Positions 43,497 to 53,989 are shown, counted from the stretch's first letter. The stretch is 64,000 nt of DNA from Arthrobacter sp. efr-133-TYG-118 (GCF_030209755.1 NZ_JARVRH010000012.1:62001-126000), one strand, 5' to 3'. The notes: generated by a model from the letters alone, not told the origin. Program-made: numbers and translations.

Positions 43497-43928
43497 TCAA
43501 TCCCTGAGCTGACCCAGAATCCGGGCTAGCTGGGCGCGATCCTCCGCACTGAGCCGGGCAAAGTACTCGGAGGACTTGCCGCGCCGTTCGGCGCTGATCT
43601 TCGCGAAAAGCTGCTGCCCGGCCGGTGTGGCGGCAACAAGGGTGGCCCGCCGGTCCGTGGGGTCCGGATCGCGACGGACGAGGGCTTTGACCTCAAGCTG
43701 GTCCACCACTTCCGTGGCCGAACGCGGCGCAATGCGCAGCCGTTCCGCAAGGTCTTTCAGCCGCATCGGCTCCCCCGGCGCCGGGCGCATCAGCGTCATG
43801 AGCGCCCGCCATTGGTGCGGCGTCAACTCCCACGGAGACAGCTGTTCGGCCCAGGTCCGGCGCAGCCCCCGGAAAGCGGCATGGAAGAGATCGCCCAGGT
43901 CGGCAGAATCAGAGGACTGTGAGTGCAT
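43497..43928 (-). CDS. MarR family transcriptional regulator
   Basis: A 143-residue winged-helix regulator. The N-terminal helix is followed by LTPHQWRALMTLMR, the recognition region LKDLAERLRIAPRSATEVVDQLE, and the wing VRRDPDPTDRRATLVAATPAG, which is the classic MarR DxRR motif. It probably binds DNA as a dimer and represses the divergent ABC exporter 100 bp away, where a palindrome overlaps a promoter. Confidence 0.9.
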   Translation of the reverse strand: MHSQSSDSADLGDLFHAAFRGLRRTWAEQLSPWELTPHQWRALMTLMRPAPGEPMRLKDLAERLRIAPRSATEVVDQLEVKALVRRDPDPTDRRATLVAATPAGQQLFAKISAERRGKSSEYFARLSAEDRAQLARILGQLRD

Positions 43929-43945
43929 GCCGCCAGTCTAGCAAT

Positions 43946-43976
43946 TTGACCTGCAACCACATAGTGAGGTAACCTC
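43946..43976 (+). promoter_or_regulatory. Promoter with overlapping palindrome ahead of the ABC exporter
   Basis: A -35 TTGACC at 43946-43951 and -10-like TAACCT at 43970-43975, 18 bp apart. The palindrome GAGGT-A-ACCTC at 43966-43976 covers the -10, a suitable site for MarR-type repression of the exporter. Confidence 0.45.
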
Positions 43977-44028
43977 TGTATTAGTAGGCGCGATTCCCGC
44001 GCCCCGCTCGCCACTGGAGGTGGTGCTT

Positions 44029-45924
44029 ATGACGGAGAACATCCTCACCCAAAATCCCCATCGACCGGGCGCTGGAGCCCGAAATCCCGGCCGCGGCCCC
44101 GCCCGCCTCAATCCCGCCGACCGCACCCAGCTGAAACAGCATCCCGTGAGCTTCAAACGGATCGCCGGGCTGTTCACACCGCACAAGGTGACCATTGCCG
44201 CCGTCGTGCTTCTCATCAGCGCGTCGAGCATCATCGGCCTGGCACAGCCGTTCCTGGTCCGCCACATCATCGACGTCGCGCTGCCCGGCAAGGATTTGCC
44301 GCTTCTCGCGTGGCTGGCCGCCGGATTGATTGCCGTAGCAGCTGCAACCGCACTCATCGGCGTGCTGCAGACCTGGATGACCACGGGCATGGGCCAGAAG
44401 ATCATGCACACGCTGCGCACGCGCTTGTTCACCCACTTGCAGCAGCAATCACTGGGATTCTTTACCCGGACCCGCAGCGGCGAGGTGCAGTCGCGTTTGA
44501 ACAACGACATTTCCGGCCTGCAGCAGGTCATCACCTCGACCGCGACCGGTGTGGCGTCCAACCTGACCACGGCCATTGCCACCGCCATCGCCATGGTGGC
44601 CATTTCACCCGGGCTCTCGCTCCTGTCCCTGATAGTGATCCCGCCGGCTGTCTGGTTCACCCGCCGGGTAGCCCTGCTCCGGCGCAACATCACGTCCACG
44701 CTGCAGAGCGAACTGGCCACCATGAACACGCAGGTTGAGGAAGGGCTGTCGGTCTCCGGCGTCCGGCTCTCCAAAACCCTCGGAACCACCAAGCGCGACG
44801 CCCACCGCTACACGGAAAGCTCCAGGCGGCTGATCGGCCTGGAGATGCGCTCCCAGCTGGCCGGCCGCTGGCGGATGTCCACGATGGGCATCATCTTCTC
44901 GGCCATTCCGGCGCTCATCTACCTCGCCGCTGGACTGCCCGTCACGAGCGGAGGCATGACCATCGGCACGCTCGTGGCGTTCACCGCCCTGCAGTCCGCC
45001 ATCTTCCGTCCCGTCATGAGCCTGCTGGACCTCGGCGTCCAATGGGTCACCGCGATGGCCCTGTTCAGCCGCATCTTTGAGTACCTGGACCTGACGCCCG
45101 AGATCACGGCCCCGGCGCGGCCCGTCCCGCTGGACCCGGCCGCAGTGCACGGCGAGGTCCGCTTCGAGGGCGTCCGTTTCGCGTACGACGGCGGCACTGA
45201 AGTGCTGCTCGGCATCGACCTCACGCTTCCGGCCGGCACCAGCACCGCAATCGTAGGCCCCACGGGCTCCGGGAAATCGACGCTCGGCTCGCTGGTACCC
45301 CGCTTGCATGACGCCACGGCGGGACGGATCACCATTGATGGCGTGGACGTCCGCGAGATCGCCCCGGAGGACCTGACGAAAATCGTGGGTGTGGTGTCAC
45401 AGGAGACGTACTTGATTCACGACACCATCCGGCAAAACCTGCTGCTGGCCGCACCGGGCGCGGACGACGCAGTGCTATGGAGCGCTCTGGCCTCCGCGCA
45501 GATCGCGGACCTGATCGCGAGCCTGCCCCGCGGCCTGGACACCATGGTCGGCGCCCGGGGCCACAGGTTCTCCGGAGGAGAGCAGCAACGCCTGGCGATT
45601 GCCCGAACCATCCTGCGCAATCCCAAAGTGCTCGTCCTCGACGAGGCCACCTCCGCACTGGATAACGCCACCGAGGCCCACGTCCAGTCGGCGCTCGACC
45701 AGCTGGCCGTTGGCCGGACTACTCTCACCATCGCCCACCGGCTCTCCACAGTGGAGAAGGCTGACCAGCTGGCAGTGCTGGCCCGGGGTGCCATCGTCGA
45801 GTTCGGAACGCCCGGCGAACTCCGCAATGCCGGCGGCGCATATGCGCGGCTCGTCGGGGCCGGAGAGGCCATGGAGTTTGAAGATCACGACATTCCAGCC
45901 CTGAGAGCCAGGCTCACGGCATGA
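44029..45924 (+). CDS. ABC transporter, fused membrane and ATPase domains (multidrug exporter type)
   Basis: A 631-residue half-transporter. Six membrane helices lie at about residues 45-330, followed by an ATPase domain with Walker A GPTGSGKST (about 410-418), a Q-loop VSQETYLIHD, signature FSGGEQQR, Walker B VLVLDEATS and H-loop IAHRLS. It should act as a homodimer exporting lipid or drug-like substrates. I start at ATG 44029 with GGAGG eight bases upstream, rather than GTG 44020 which overlaps that ribosome site. The last 11 bases overlap the convergent kdpE end. Confidence 0.92.
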   Translation: MTENILTQNPHRPGAGARNPGRGPARLNPADRTQLKQHPVSFKRIAGLFTPHKVTIAAVVLLISASSIIGLAQPFLVRHIIDVALPGKDLPLLAWLAAGLIAVAAATALIGVLQTWMTTGMGQKIMHTLRTRLFTHLQQQSLGFFTRTRSGEVQSRLNNDISGLQQVITSTATGVASNLTTAIATAIAMVAISPGLSLLSLIVIPPAVWFTRRVALLRRNITSTLQSELATMNTQVEEGLSVSGVRLSKTLGTTKRDAHRYTESSRRLIGLEMRSQLAGRWRMSTMGIIFSAIPALIYLAAGLPVTSGGMTIGTLVAFTALQSAIFRPVMSLLDLGVQWVTAMALFSRIFEYLDLTPEITAPARPVPLDPAAVHGEVRFEGVRFAYDGGTEVLLGIDLTLPAGTSTAIVGPTGSGKSTLGSLVPRLHDATAGRITIDGVDVREIAPEDLTKIVGVVSQETYLIHDTIRQNLLLAAPGADDAVLWSALASAQIADLIASLPRGLDTMVGARGHRFSGGEQQRLAIARTILRNPKVLVLDEATSALDNATEAHVQSALDQLAVGRTTLTIAHRLSTVEKADQLAVLARGAIVEFGTPGELRNAGGAYARLVGAGEAMEFEDHDIPALRARLTA

Positions 45925-46591
45925 ACCGGTACCCGATCCCGACCTCGGTGATCAGGTGGCGCGGGTTCCCAGGCTGCGGTTCGAGTTTCCGCCGGAGCTG
46001 CGCCATGTACACGCGCAAGTAATTGGCTTCCGTGGCGTAGGCCGGGCCCCAAACCTCGCTGAGGAGCTGCTGCTGGGTGATCAGCTTCTCAGGATTCCGC
46101 ACGAAGAGATCCAGGATCCTCCACTCCGTAGGCGTCAGCCGGACGTCCTCGCCGTCGCGCGTCACACGTCTCATCGCAAGGTCCGCAGTGAACGATTCAG
46201 TGACAAGCACGGGCGCTTCTTCGCCCGGACCTGCGGCGCGCCGCAGGATCGCCCGGAGACGCGCCAGCAGCTCGTCGAGCCCGAAGGGCTTGGTGATGTA
46301 GTCGTCTGCGCCCGCGTCCAGGGCTTCAACCTTGTCGTCGGAGCCGTGCCGTGCCGACAGGACCAGGATGGGAACGCTGCTCCACTCGCGCAAGCGGGTG
46401 ATGACCGTGGTTCCGTCGATATCCGGCAAGCCCAGATCGAGGATCAAGACGCCCACCGGGTGCTGGGCCGCAGAGCGCAAAGCTGATTCGCCGTCGGCCG
46501 CTGTGGCTACGGTGTAACCGTGGGCCTGGAGCGTGATCCGCAGCGCCTTGACGATATGGGGATCGTCATCCACTACCAGGACCTTGCTCAT
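45914..46591 (-). CDS. kdpE: Response regulator KdpE
   Basis: A 225-residue OmpR-family regulator. The receiver has the acidic pocket VDDDPH, phospho-acceptor Asp52 in LILDLGLPD, and the switch lysine in ITKPFG. The DNA-binding winged helix has LTPTEWRILDLFVRNPEKLITQQQLL and ends HLITEVGIGYRF, as KdpE does. Phosphorylated by KdpD, it activates the kdp operon when K+ is scarce. The start overlaps the kdpD stop (ATGA). Three repeats upstream of kdpF and the APC gene are candidate binding sites. Confidence 0.95.
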   Translation of the reverse strand: MSKVLVVDDDPHIVKALRITLQAHGYTVATAADGESALRSAAQHPVGVLILDLGLPDIDGTTVITRLREWSSVPILVLSARHGSDDKVEALDAGADDYITKPFGLDELLARLRAILRRAAGPGEEAPVLVTESFTADLAMRRVTRDGEDVRLTPTEWRILDLFVRNPEKLITQQQLLSEVWGPAYATEANYLRVYMAQLRRKLEPQPGNPRHLITEVGIGYRFMP

Positions 46592-49230
46592 CTTGCCTCC
46601 CCGGAGGCGTTGTCTGAGCTGCCCGACGGCGGCACATGGCGATGCTCCAAAAGAACCGACTGCGCTTCCATGGGAGCTTGCGCCTCCTCGTTCGGGAACG
46701 CGACCCCTGTGGACAGCGGAAGCCGAATGACCATGGTCAGGCCTCCGCCCGGAGTCTCCTCCGCGGTGAGGGTGCCTCCCATCGCTTCCGTGAATCCCTT
46801 GGCAACGGCGAGCCCCAGGCCAACCCCAGTGGTGGAAGGGACGTCGTTGAGCCGCTGGAATGGCTGGAACATCCTGACAACGCTTTCGGCGGGGACTCCT
46901 TGGCCGTGGTCGATGATGCGCAGTTCTCCGGACGGCCTCCCGTCCAAGGTGGACGAACTGAAGCCACCCGCGGCTCCCACGAGCACAACGTCGGAATCCG
47001 GGGCGTACTTAATGGCGTTCTCCACAATGTTTGCGATGACGCGTTCCAGCATCCCGGCGTCTGCGTCGATCTCCGGCATGTTTCCCGGCAGGTCGACGCG
47101 CACCCGCCCCGGCAGTACGCCGTGGAGGGCGGTCGGGATCACTTCATACCAGCGCACCGGGCGAATGAGTGCGTTCACCGAGTCCGAGGTAATGCGGGAC
47201 ATGTCCAGGAGGTTCCCCACGAGAACGTCGAGCCTGTCCGAGCATTCTTCGATGGTTGCCAGCAGTTCCTGCTCTTCCTCGGGCGTGTAATGGACGTTGC
47301 TTTGCCGCAGGCCGCCCACGGCCAATTTGATCCCGGCCAGCGGAGTCCGCAAGTCATGGGAGACGGCGCGCAGGATGGAGGTGCGCATGGTGTTGCTCTC
47401 TGCCAAGCGCCTGACCTCACGTCGGCTCGCTGCCAGTTGTCGCCGCTCAAGCTGGGCGGAAAGGTGCGCGCCGAAGGCGCTGAGCAAACGGCGGTCGCTG
47501 GCTGGCAGAACCCGGCCGGACAGGACCAACCGGGTTCCGGCGTCGATCTGTTCGGTGTTTTCGCCGCCTTCGGGAGGGAGGGGTGCGGCCTCTCCGGCCT
47601 TCGCGACGAGCCGCCAGCCGGTGGCCGACGCGCCAGTGGAACCCGCGGCTCTGTAAAGTGCCGCGCCGCGCATCTGGAACACGTCGAGGGCCTGGTTCAA
47701 GAGTCCTTCCACGGTGTCCTCGGCGCTTGACGCCCCGCGCGTCAGATCGCCCAGGGTGGTGGCTTCGGCACGGGCACGGGCTGCCTCCTTGGAGCGCCTG
47801 GCCGATACGTCCACCACGGCAGCCACTGCGGCCGAAACGCCCACGAAGACCAGCAAGGCAAGGATGTTCTCGGGGTCGCTGATGGTCAAGGTTCCCACGG
47901 GCGGTATGGAGAAGAAGTTCACCAACAGGCTGCTCCACAAGGCACCGAGCAGGGCGGGCCACAACCCGCCGACCAATGCCACGGCAACCGAGCCCGTGAG
48001 CTGGAGGAGCACCGCCGTCGCAATGCTGTGCGAAGGACTCGCGGCCAGCAGGAGCTGCAAAAGAACCGGAACGACCACCGCCATGGCAAATCCGACGATC
48101 ACCCTGGTGCGGCCAAGGTCCCGCTGCCGCGGACGGTCGACGCCCCGGCCACCTAAGGGATGCGAAACCATGTGCACGTCAATATCGCCGGAGTCGCGCA
48201 CCACCCGGTTGCCGATCCCCCGGCCGGTCAGCCTGGCGACGAGGCTCCGGCGTCGGGAAATCCCGACGACGATCTGCGTCGCGTTCACGCTGCGGGCGAA
48301 GTCAAGCAAGGCCTTCGCCGGGTCCTCCCCTGCCACGGTGTGGTAGCTGCCGCCCAAATCCCGGACCAACAGGCGCTGCGCTTCCAACGCCTGCGGAGAT
48401 TCCGAGGCCACCCCATCGGCGGCGCGGACGTGCACGGCGAGCAAGTCGCCGCCGTTGACCCGCTTGAGGATCCGGGCGGCCCGGCGGACGAGGACTTCCC
48501 CTTCGGGGCCTCCGGTGAGGCCGATGACTATGCGTTCGCGGGCGGGCCAACTCGCCTCGATCCCCTGTTCCGAACGGTACTTCGCAAGCCCTTCGTCCAC
48601 CCGGTCAGCCAGCCACAGAAGTGCCAGCTCCCGCAATGCCGTGAGGTTACCCATTCGGAAGTAGTTGGACAGTGCGGCGTCGATCTTGTCGGCCGAATAG
48701 ATCTTGCCGTCGCCGAGCCGTTGCCGCAATAGCTCCGGTGAGATGTCCACAAGGTGGATCTGATCGGCCCGCCGCACCACGTCGTCGGGCACTGTCTCCG
48801 CCTGCCGGACATCCGTGATGGCGCTGACGACGTCGCCAAGGGAAGCGAGATGCTGCACGTTGACGGTGGAGAGGACGTTGATGCCGGCGTCGAGCAGTTC
48901 CTCGACATCTTGCCAGCGCTTGGCGTTGCGGCTTCCGGGGATGTTCGAGTGGGCGTATTCATCGACGACGGCGGTGCGCGGCTTGCGTGCCAGGACTGCG
49001 TCGAGGTCCATCTCCTCGAACGCCGTGTCCCGGTACGCGATGCTGTGCGGTGGGATGACTTCCAGTCCGTCCATCAAGGCACGGGTGTCGCTGCGCCCAT
49101 GGTCCATGGCGAAGGCCACCACCACGTCTTCACCACGCCCGCGCAGCCGGTGGGCCTCTGCAAGCATGGCGTAGGTCTTCCCTACTCCCGGGGCTGCCCC
49201 GAGGAAAATGCGCAGCGTTGCCCGTGCCAT
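46588..49230 (-). CDS. kdpD: Sensor histidine kinase KdpD
   Basis: An 880-residue sensor. The N-terminal KdpD domain has the Walker A GAAPGVGKT at 11-19 and the DEYAHSN motif; a universal-stress-type domain follows (about 230-370), then four membrane helices near 395-495, a GAF-like region, the phospho-acceptor His625 in AVSHDLRTPLAG and the ATPase domain ending with GVGLGLAVAKGF. It senses low K+ or turgor and phosphorylates KdpE. It lies downstream of kdpC in the same operon. Confidence 0.96.
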   Translation of the reverse strand: MARATLRIFLGAAPGVGKTYAMLAEAHRLRGRGEDVVVAFAMDHGRSDTRALMDGLEVIPPHSIAYRDTAFEEMDLDAVLARKPRTAVVDEYAHSNIPGSRNAKRWQDVEELLDAGINVLSTVNVQHLASLGDVVSAITDVRQAETVPDDVVRRADQIHLVDISPELLRQRLGDGKIYSADKIDAALSNYFRMGNLTALRELALLWLADRVDEGLAKYRSEQGIEASWPARERIVIGLTGGPEGEVLVRRAARILKRVNGGDLLAVHVRAADGVASESPQALEAQRLLVRDLGGSYHTVAGEDPAKALLDFARSVNATQIVVGISRRRSLVARLTGRGIGNRVVRDSGDIDVHMVSHPLGGRGVDRPRQRDLGRTRVIVGFAMAVVVPVLLQLLLAASPSHSIATAVLLQLTGSVAVALVGGLWPALLGALWSSLLVNFFSIPPVGTLTISDPENILALLVFVGVSAAVAAVVDVSARRSKEAARARAEATTLGDLTRGASSAEDTVEGLLNQALDVFQMRGAALYRAAGSTGASATGWRLVAKAGEAAPLPPEGGENTEQIDAGTRLVLSGRVLPASDRRLLSAFGAHLSAQLERRQLAASRREVRRLAESNTMRTSILRAVSHDLRTPLAGIKLAVGGLRQSNVHYTPEEEQELLATIEECSDRLDVLVGNLLDMSRITSDSVNALIRPVRWYEVIPTALHGVLPGRVRVDLPGNMPEIDADAGMLERVIANIVENAIKYAPDSDVVLVGAAGGFSSSTLDGRPSGELRIIDHGQGVPAESVVRMFQPFQRLNDVPSTTGVGLGLAVAKGFTEAMGGTLTAEETPGGGLTMVIRLPLSTGVAFPNEEAQAPMEAQSVLLEHRHVPPSGSSDNASGEAR

Positions 49231-49293
49231 GTGGTCATTCTTTCACTTGTTGAACGCGGCGGTTGCCCGCGCGGATCCTGGCCCGGGCTTCCC

Positions 49294-49905
49294 TCATTTG
49301 GCCGGCGCCGCTGCGGCTACGTCCAGGTTCAGCTCCGTGACGTTGACGGACGGCTGCGCCAGGAAGGCTTCAAGGCCGGAGACGGTGCGCCGGTCCACCA
49401 TGGCCTGCACCGTCTCAGGACTCAGCCCGTGTGCCTTGGCCACCCTGGGCACCTGGAGGCGGGCATACGCTACCGAGATCTGCGGGTCCAGCCCGGAACC
49501 GCTCGCCGTCACGGCGTCGGCGGGGACGTCGGATTCCTTGACCCCTTCCGCGGCGGCGACGGCGGAGCGGTTGGCTTTGACGGCGTCGAGCAGTTTGGGA
49601 TCGTTGGGCCCCAGATTGCTGGCGGTGGACGCGCCCGGGTCCCACTTGGCCGCCGAGGGGCGGGCGTGGAACCACAGCGGGTTCTGGGTGCCGGCGTCGT
49701 TGGCGGAGACTTGGGCAATCAGGGCGGAAGCGACGGGCTTTCCGGCCGCGTCCCGCACGATGGAGCCATTGGCTTGGAAGGGCGCAACCGCCTGGCCGAT
49801 ACCGAATATCGCCAATGGGTAGATCAATCCAAGGACCACAGTGGCCAGGAGCAGAAACCGCAGGGCCGTTCCTGCTTGCCGAAGATATCCGGGAAGGGTG
49901 TTCAT
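49294..49905 (-). CDS. kdpC: Potassium-transporting ATPase subunit KdpC
   Basis: A 203-residue protein with one N-terminal membrane helix (LLLATVVLGLIYPLAIFGIGQ) and a periplasmic-side domain. Family landmarks are GSIVRDAAGKPVAS, WFHARPSAAKWDPGASTASNLGP and DPQISVAYARLQVPRVA. KdpC stabilises the KdpFABC complex and helps K+ affinity. It starts 9 bp after kdpB. Confidence 0.95.
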   Translation of the reverse strand: MNTLPGYLRQAGTALRFLLLATVVLGLIYPLAIFGIGQAVAPFQANGSIVRDAAGKPVASALIAQVSANDAGTQNPLWFHARPSAAKWDPGASTASNLGPNDPKLLDAVKANRSAVAAAEGVKESDVPADAVTASGSGLDPQISVAYARLQVPRVAKAHGLSPETVQAMVDRRTVSGLEAFLAQPSVNVTELNLDVAAAAPAK

Positions 49906-49914
49906 GATGGACTC

Positions 49915-52074
49915 CTAGCTGATGCCGGGGATGAGGGAAATGAGCAGGTCGATGAGCTTGATCCCGACGAAAGGCGCTATGAGACCGCCGAGGCCGTAGA
50001 TCGCCAGGTTCCTGGCCAGGGCTTGGTTGGCCGAGACGGCACGGTACTTGACGCCGCGCAGGGCCAGCGGAACCAGGGCAATGATGATCAGGGCGTTGAA
50101 GATCACCGCGGACAGGATGGCCGAGGAAGGCGAGGCCAGGCCCATGATGTTCAAGAGCCCGAGCCCAGGAAAAGCACCAGTAAACAGGGCTGGAACGATC
50201 GCGAAGTACTTCGCGACGTCGTTCGCCACCGAGAACGTCGTCAGGGCGCCGCGGGTGATGAGCAGCTGTTTGCCGATGCCCACGATGTTGATGAGCTTGG
50301 TGGGATCCGAGTCCAGGTCCACCATATTGGCAGCTTCCTTGGCGGCCGGGGTGCCCGAGTTCATGGCGACGCCGACATCCGCCGCGGCCAGCGCGGGGGC
50401 ATCGTTGGTGCCATCGCCGGTCATGGCCACCAGCCGGCCTTCGGCCTGCTCTTCCTTGATGACGGCCATCTTGTCTTCCGGGGTGGCTTCAGCAACGAAG
50501 TGATCCACCCCGGCTTCGGCGGCGATCGCCTTGGCCGTGATGGGATTGTCCCCCGTGATCATCACCGTCCGGATGCCCATCTTCCGCAGTTCGGCGAAGC
50601 GGGCGTGCATGCCCGGCTTGACCACATCGGCGAGGTGGATAGTCCCCAGGACCCGGGCTCCGCCGTCGTTCCCGACGCCGGCCACCAACAGCGGGGTGCC
50701 GCCCTGGGCCGAGATCTCCTGCACCTTATGGTCGACCTCGGCGGGCGTCTGGCCGCCGGCGTCGGCGACGAACTTCGCGACGGCGGCTGCGGCACCCTTG
50801 CGGATCTTCCGCCCATCGACATCCAGGCCGCTCATGCGGGTGCTGGCGCTGAACTCCACAACGGCGAAGTCCTCCGAGCCCTTCAGGAGCGCAGCCAAGT
50901 CCGGGCCGCTGACGCCCTTTTCCGCCGCGAGATCCACGATCGAACGGCCCTCGGGTGTTTCGTCGGCCAGGCTGGAAAGCCGGGCCGCTTCGATGAGTTC
51001 CGTCCGTTCGACGTCGTGGGCTGGAAAGAAGTTGACTGCGCGTCGGTTGCCGTAGGTGATGGTCCCGGTCTTGTCGAGCAGGAGCGTCGTAATATCTCCG
51101 GCGGTTTCCACGGCGCGGCCGGACGTGGCCAGGACGTTGTGCTGCACCAGGCGGTCCATTCCGGCGATGCCGATGGCGGGCACGAGAGCCCCGATCGTCG
51201 TGGGGATGAGGCAGACAAGCAGAGCGACCAGCACGATTGGCGAAGGCGTTGCCCCCGGCAGGGAAGCGAACGGCGCCAAACTCATGGTGACTGCCAGGAA
51301 CACGATGGTGAGCGAGACAAGGAGGACGTGGAGGGCGATTTCGTTGGGCGTCTTTTGCCGAACGGCGCCTTCCACGAGTTTGATCATCCTGTCGATGAAC
51401 GTTTCGCCCGCCTCAGCCGTAATGCGGACGGCGATGCGGTCCGAAAGGACCTTGGTGCCGCCGGTTACCGAGGAGCGGTCGCCGCCTGATTCACGGATCA
51501 CGGGCGCAGATTCACCGGTGATGGTGGATTCGTCGACGCTCGCCAAGCCTTCGATGATCTCTCCATCGGAGGGGATGACGTCCCCGGCTTCGCATATGAC
51601 GACGTCGTTCTTCCGGAGTTCCGTTCCCGGTACTTCCTTGAGGGTGCCATCGTCAAGCCGAAGCCGGGCTACGACACCTTTCCTGCTGGCTCGGAGGCTG
51701 TCTGCCTGGGCCTTGCCCCGGCCCTCTGCGATGGCTTCGGACAAGGTACCGAAGAGCACCGTCAGCCAAAGCCAGATTGTCACCGAGATGCCGAATACGG
51801 CTGGTTTGAGTATGCAGATGGCTGTGCAGAGAGCCGCCCCCACCAGCACGGTGAACATCACCGGAGAGTGGATCATCTGGCGTGGCCCCAGCTTCCGTAC
51901 TGCGACCGGCAGGGCGGTCCGGATGCTGGCGAGGTCCAGTTTGGCCGGTGCCTTGGTGTGGTGTTTGTGTTCCCCTGGAGTGCCCAGGGGGTTGCCGTCC
52001 GCGTAGGTTTGGGCGGCGCTGTCCGAGGCTAATGCCGTGTTGGGCTTGGTAGTTGCCGTGCCGGACTTGGTCAT
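49915..52074 (-). CDS. kdpB: Potassium-transporting ATPase subunit KdpB
   Basis: A 719-residue P-type ATPase. The phosphorylated Asp334 lies in [10 protein letters not shown]; the TGES actuator motif is in [11 protein letters not shown], and [18 protein letters not shown] is the hinge motif. It drives K+ entry through KdpA by ATP hydrolysis. The basic Ala/Thr-rich first 40 residues extend beyond the E. coli protein. The ATG at 52074 overlaps the kdpA stop (ATGA). Confidence 0.97.
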   Translation of the reverse strand: MTKSGTATTKPNTALASDSAAQTYADGNPLGTPGEHKHHTKAPAKLDLASIRTALPVAVRKLGPRQMIHSPVMFTVLVGAALCTAICILKPAVFGISVTIWLWLTVLFGTLSEAIAEGRGKAQADSLRASRKGVVARLRLDDGTLKEVPGTELRKNDVVICEAGDVIPSDGEIIEGLASVDESTITGESAPVIRESGGDRSSVTGGTKVLSDRIAVRITAEAGETFIDRMIKLVEGAVRQKTPNEIALHVLLVSLTIVFLAVTMSLAPFASLPGATPSPIVLVALLVCLIPTTIGALVPAIGIAGMDRLVQHNVLATSGRAVETAGDITTLLLDKTGTITYGNRRAVNFFPAHDVERTELIEAARLSSLADETPEGRSIVDLAAEKGVSGPDLAALLKGSEDFAVVEFSASTRMSGLDVDGRKIRKGAAAAVAKFVADAGGQTPAEVDHKVQEISAQGGTPLLVAGVGNDGGARVLGTIHLADVVKPGMHARFAELRKMGIRTVMITGDNPITAKAIAAEAGVDHFVAEATPEDKMAVIKEEQAEGRLVAMTGDGTNDAPALAAADVGVAMNSGTPAAKEAANMVDLDSDPTKLINIVGIGKQLLITRGALTTFSVANDVAKYFAIVPALFTGAFPGLGLLNIMGLASPSSAILSAVIFNALIIIALVPLALRGVKYRAVSANQALARNLAIYGLGGLIAPFVGIKLIDLLISLIPGIS

Positions 52075-53738
52075 TTGAGGAGTCCTTCTGCGAGGGGGCC
52101 CAGGGAGAGGGCCGGGAAGTAGCTCAAGGCGGTCATGATCACGGTGACGCCGAGCAAGAGGGAACCGAAGAGCCAGCCGTGGGTCGGGACCGTGCCGGAC
52201 GACGCCGGGATCTTGGGTTGTTTCGCCAGGGAACCCGCCAAGGCCAGCACCAGGACCATGGGCAGGAAACGGCCCAGCAGCATGGCGACGCCCGTCATGG
52301 TGGATAGGTAGGGGCCCGAGGTGGTGATCCCGCCGAAGGCCGAGCCGTTGTTGTTGGCTCCGGAGGTGAAGGCGTAGAGCACTTCGCTGAATTGGTGTGG
52401 TCCGGAGGCCGGCGCGTTGGCCACGGCGTCCGGGAGCAGGACCGTGATGCCAGCCGTGGCCAGCACGACGACGGGTGTCACGAGGATGTACATGGCCGTG
52501 AGCTTCATTTCCCGTGGTCCGATCTTCTTGCCCAGGAATTCCGGAGTGCGGCCCACCATGAGCCCGGCGATGAACACGGAGACGATCGCGAGGATGAGCA
52601 GGCCATAAAGCCCTGACCCTGTGCCACCGGGGGCCACTTCGCCTAGCATCATGTTCACCATGGCGACACCGCCGGCCAGGGGCGGCAGGGAATCGTGGGC
52701 GACGTTGATGGCTCCCGTGGAGGTCAAGGTGGTGGCCGTGGCAAAGATCGAACTCTGGGCAGCGCCGAAACGCTGCTCGAAGCCTTCCCCCAGCCCTCCT
52801 GCCGCAGCGGTTGCCGTTCCTTGCGCGGCGGCAACGGCCCAGGCCATCAGGACCGTGAACGTCAGCCAAAGCGTGCCCATGACACCGACTACCGTGTATC
52901 CCTGCCGTTGGTCCCCCACCATGCGGCCATAGGCGTATGGCAAAGCAGAGGGGATGAGAAGGATCAGGAAGACCTCGAACATGCTGATGAAGACGTTCGG
53001 GTTCTCGAACGGGTGTGCGGAGTTGGCATTGAAGTAGCCGCCGCCGTTGGTCCCCAGGATCTTGATGGCCTCCTGGGAAGCGACCGGACCTCCGGGGATC
53101 GTCTGGGTGACACCCGTTGCCTGGTTCACGACGTCGGTGGACCAGAAGTTCTGGACCACGCCGCCGATCACCATCACGATGGCCGCAAGGACAGCCATCG
53201 GGAGCAGAACACGGAACGAGATGCGGGCAAGATCCACCCAGAAGTTCCCCAGCCTGTCCGTCCGGGTCCGCGCGATGCCGCGGATCAGGGCGACCACCAC
53301 CACGATTCCGACGGCGGCGGAGAGGAAGTTCTGCACGGCCAGGAGGCACATCTGCACGAAGATGCCCATGGTGGCTTCGGGGACGTACGTCTGCCAGTTG
53401 GTGTTCGTCGCGAAGGAAATGGCCGTGTTCATGGCCGTCCATGGATCAACTCCGGGCAGCGAATTGTTTCCGGGCAGAACGCCTTGGAGCCGCTGGAGCA
53501 GGAACACCACCAGGATGGACACGGCAGAGAAGACCAGCACACTGCGCAGGTAGATGGACCAACTCTGCTCGGTATTTGGGTCCACCCCGGCCAGCCGGTA
53601 GAACAACCGCTCCGCGCGGCTCGACCTCTTGCCCTCAAACACGCTGGCGAGGTAAACGCCCAGCGGTTTGTGCACCAAGATCAGCAGCAAAAGCAGAACG
53701 GCCACTTGGGTGACGAAGGAGGCAATGCTGAAAACCAT
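52071..53738 (-). CDS. kdpA: Potassium-transporting ATPase subunit KdpA
   Basis: A 555-residue membrane protein with about ten helices and four pore-loop repeats of channel type, including FATNTNWQ and [18 protein letters not shown], the K+ filter segments, and [11 protein letters not shown] in the third. It is the ion-binding subunit of KdpFABC. It starts 6 bp after the kdpF stop. Confidence 0.97.
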   Translation of the reverse strand: MVFSIASFVTQVAVLLLLLILVHKPLGVYLASVFEGKRSSRAERLFYRLAGVDPNTEQSWSIYLRSVLVFSAVSILVVFLLQRLQGVLPGNNSLPGVDPWTAMNTAISFATNTNWQTYVPEATMGIFVQMCLLAVQNFLSAAVGIVVVVALIRGIARTRTDRLGNFWVDLARISFRVLLPMAVLAAIVMVIGGVVQNFWSTDVVNQATGVTQTIPGGPVASQEAIKILGTNGGGYFNANSAHPFENPNVFISMFEVFLILLIPSALPYAYGRMVGDQRQGYTVVGVMGTLWLTFTVLMAWAVAAAQGTATAAAGGLGEGFEQRFGAAQSSIFATATTLTSTGAINVAHDSLPPLAGGVAMVNMMLGEVAPGGTGSGLYGLLILAIVSVFIAGLMVGRTPEFLGKKIGPREMKLTAMYILVTPVVVLATAGITVLLPDAVANAPASGPHQFSEVLYAFTSGANNNGSAFGGITTSGPYLSTMTGVAMLLGRFLPMVLVLALAGSLAKQPKIPASSGTVPTHGWLFGSLLLGVTVIMTALSYFPALSLGPLAEGLLK

Positions 53739-53744
53739 CCGGAA

Positions 53745-53843
53745 TCACCACTTTTCCGGGTGGATCAAGACGGCCAGCAGGTAGCCGAACAAACACAGCC
53801 CTGCAATGAACAGCACCAACCACATCACGGCGTCCGCGCTCAC
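53745..53843 (-). CDS. kdpF: KdpF small membrane subunit
   Basis: A 32-residue single-helix protein (core WLVLFIAGLCLFGYLLAVLI then HPEKW), matching KdpF in length, place and end. KdpF stabilises the complex in the membrane. The GTG at 53843 is chosen because it overlaps the stop of the upstream 37-residue frame (GTGA), showing translational coupling; ATG 53825 would give 26 residues. Confidence 0.85.
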   Translation of the reverse strand: MSADAVMWLVLFIAGLCLFGYLLAVLIHPEKW

Positions 53844-53953
53844 TGCCCGTTCACCGGCCCATCGCCGTCGACGATTTTGCCTAGAAGGTGGGCAATCCAC
53901 ATCACGATCCCCATGGACACCACGAAGATCCCCACAACAGCCACGTCGGCCAC
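53840..53953 (-). CDS. 37-residue membrane protein, first gene of the kdp operon
   Basis: A GTG-started frame with AAAGGA seven bases upstream, running to a TGA that overlaps the kdpF start. The product has one helix (VAVVGIFVVSMGIVMWIAHL) followed by a Gly/Asp-rich tail GKIVDGDGP. It is not KdpF, which follows directly. Good ribosome site, coupling and hydrophobic pattern make it real. It may be an accessory subunit or regulator of KdpFABC; no function is known to me. Confidence 0.7.
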   Translation of the reverse strand: MADVAVVGIFVVSMGIVMWIAHLLGKIVDGDGPVNGQ

Positions 53954-53973
53954 TGGAACGTCCTTTCATCCGC

Positions 53974-53989
53974 GCCCCGTTTGCGGGGC
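53974..53989 (-). other. Small hairpin in the kdp leader
   Basis: GCCCCG-N4-CGGGGC, a 6-bp stem with a tetraloop, about 20 bp upstream of the first kdp gene. It would lie in the leader mRNA. Role unknown; too small for a riboswitch. Confidence 0.3.

Noticed and set aside
48754..51489. A 911-codon open frame on the plus strand opposite kdpB, kdpC and kdpD
   Set aside because: It is antisense to clear kdp genes; high GC with biased third positions gives such long shadow frames. The product is rich in Gly, Asp, Arg and His with no domain.
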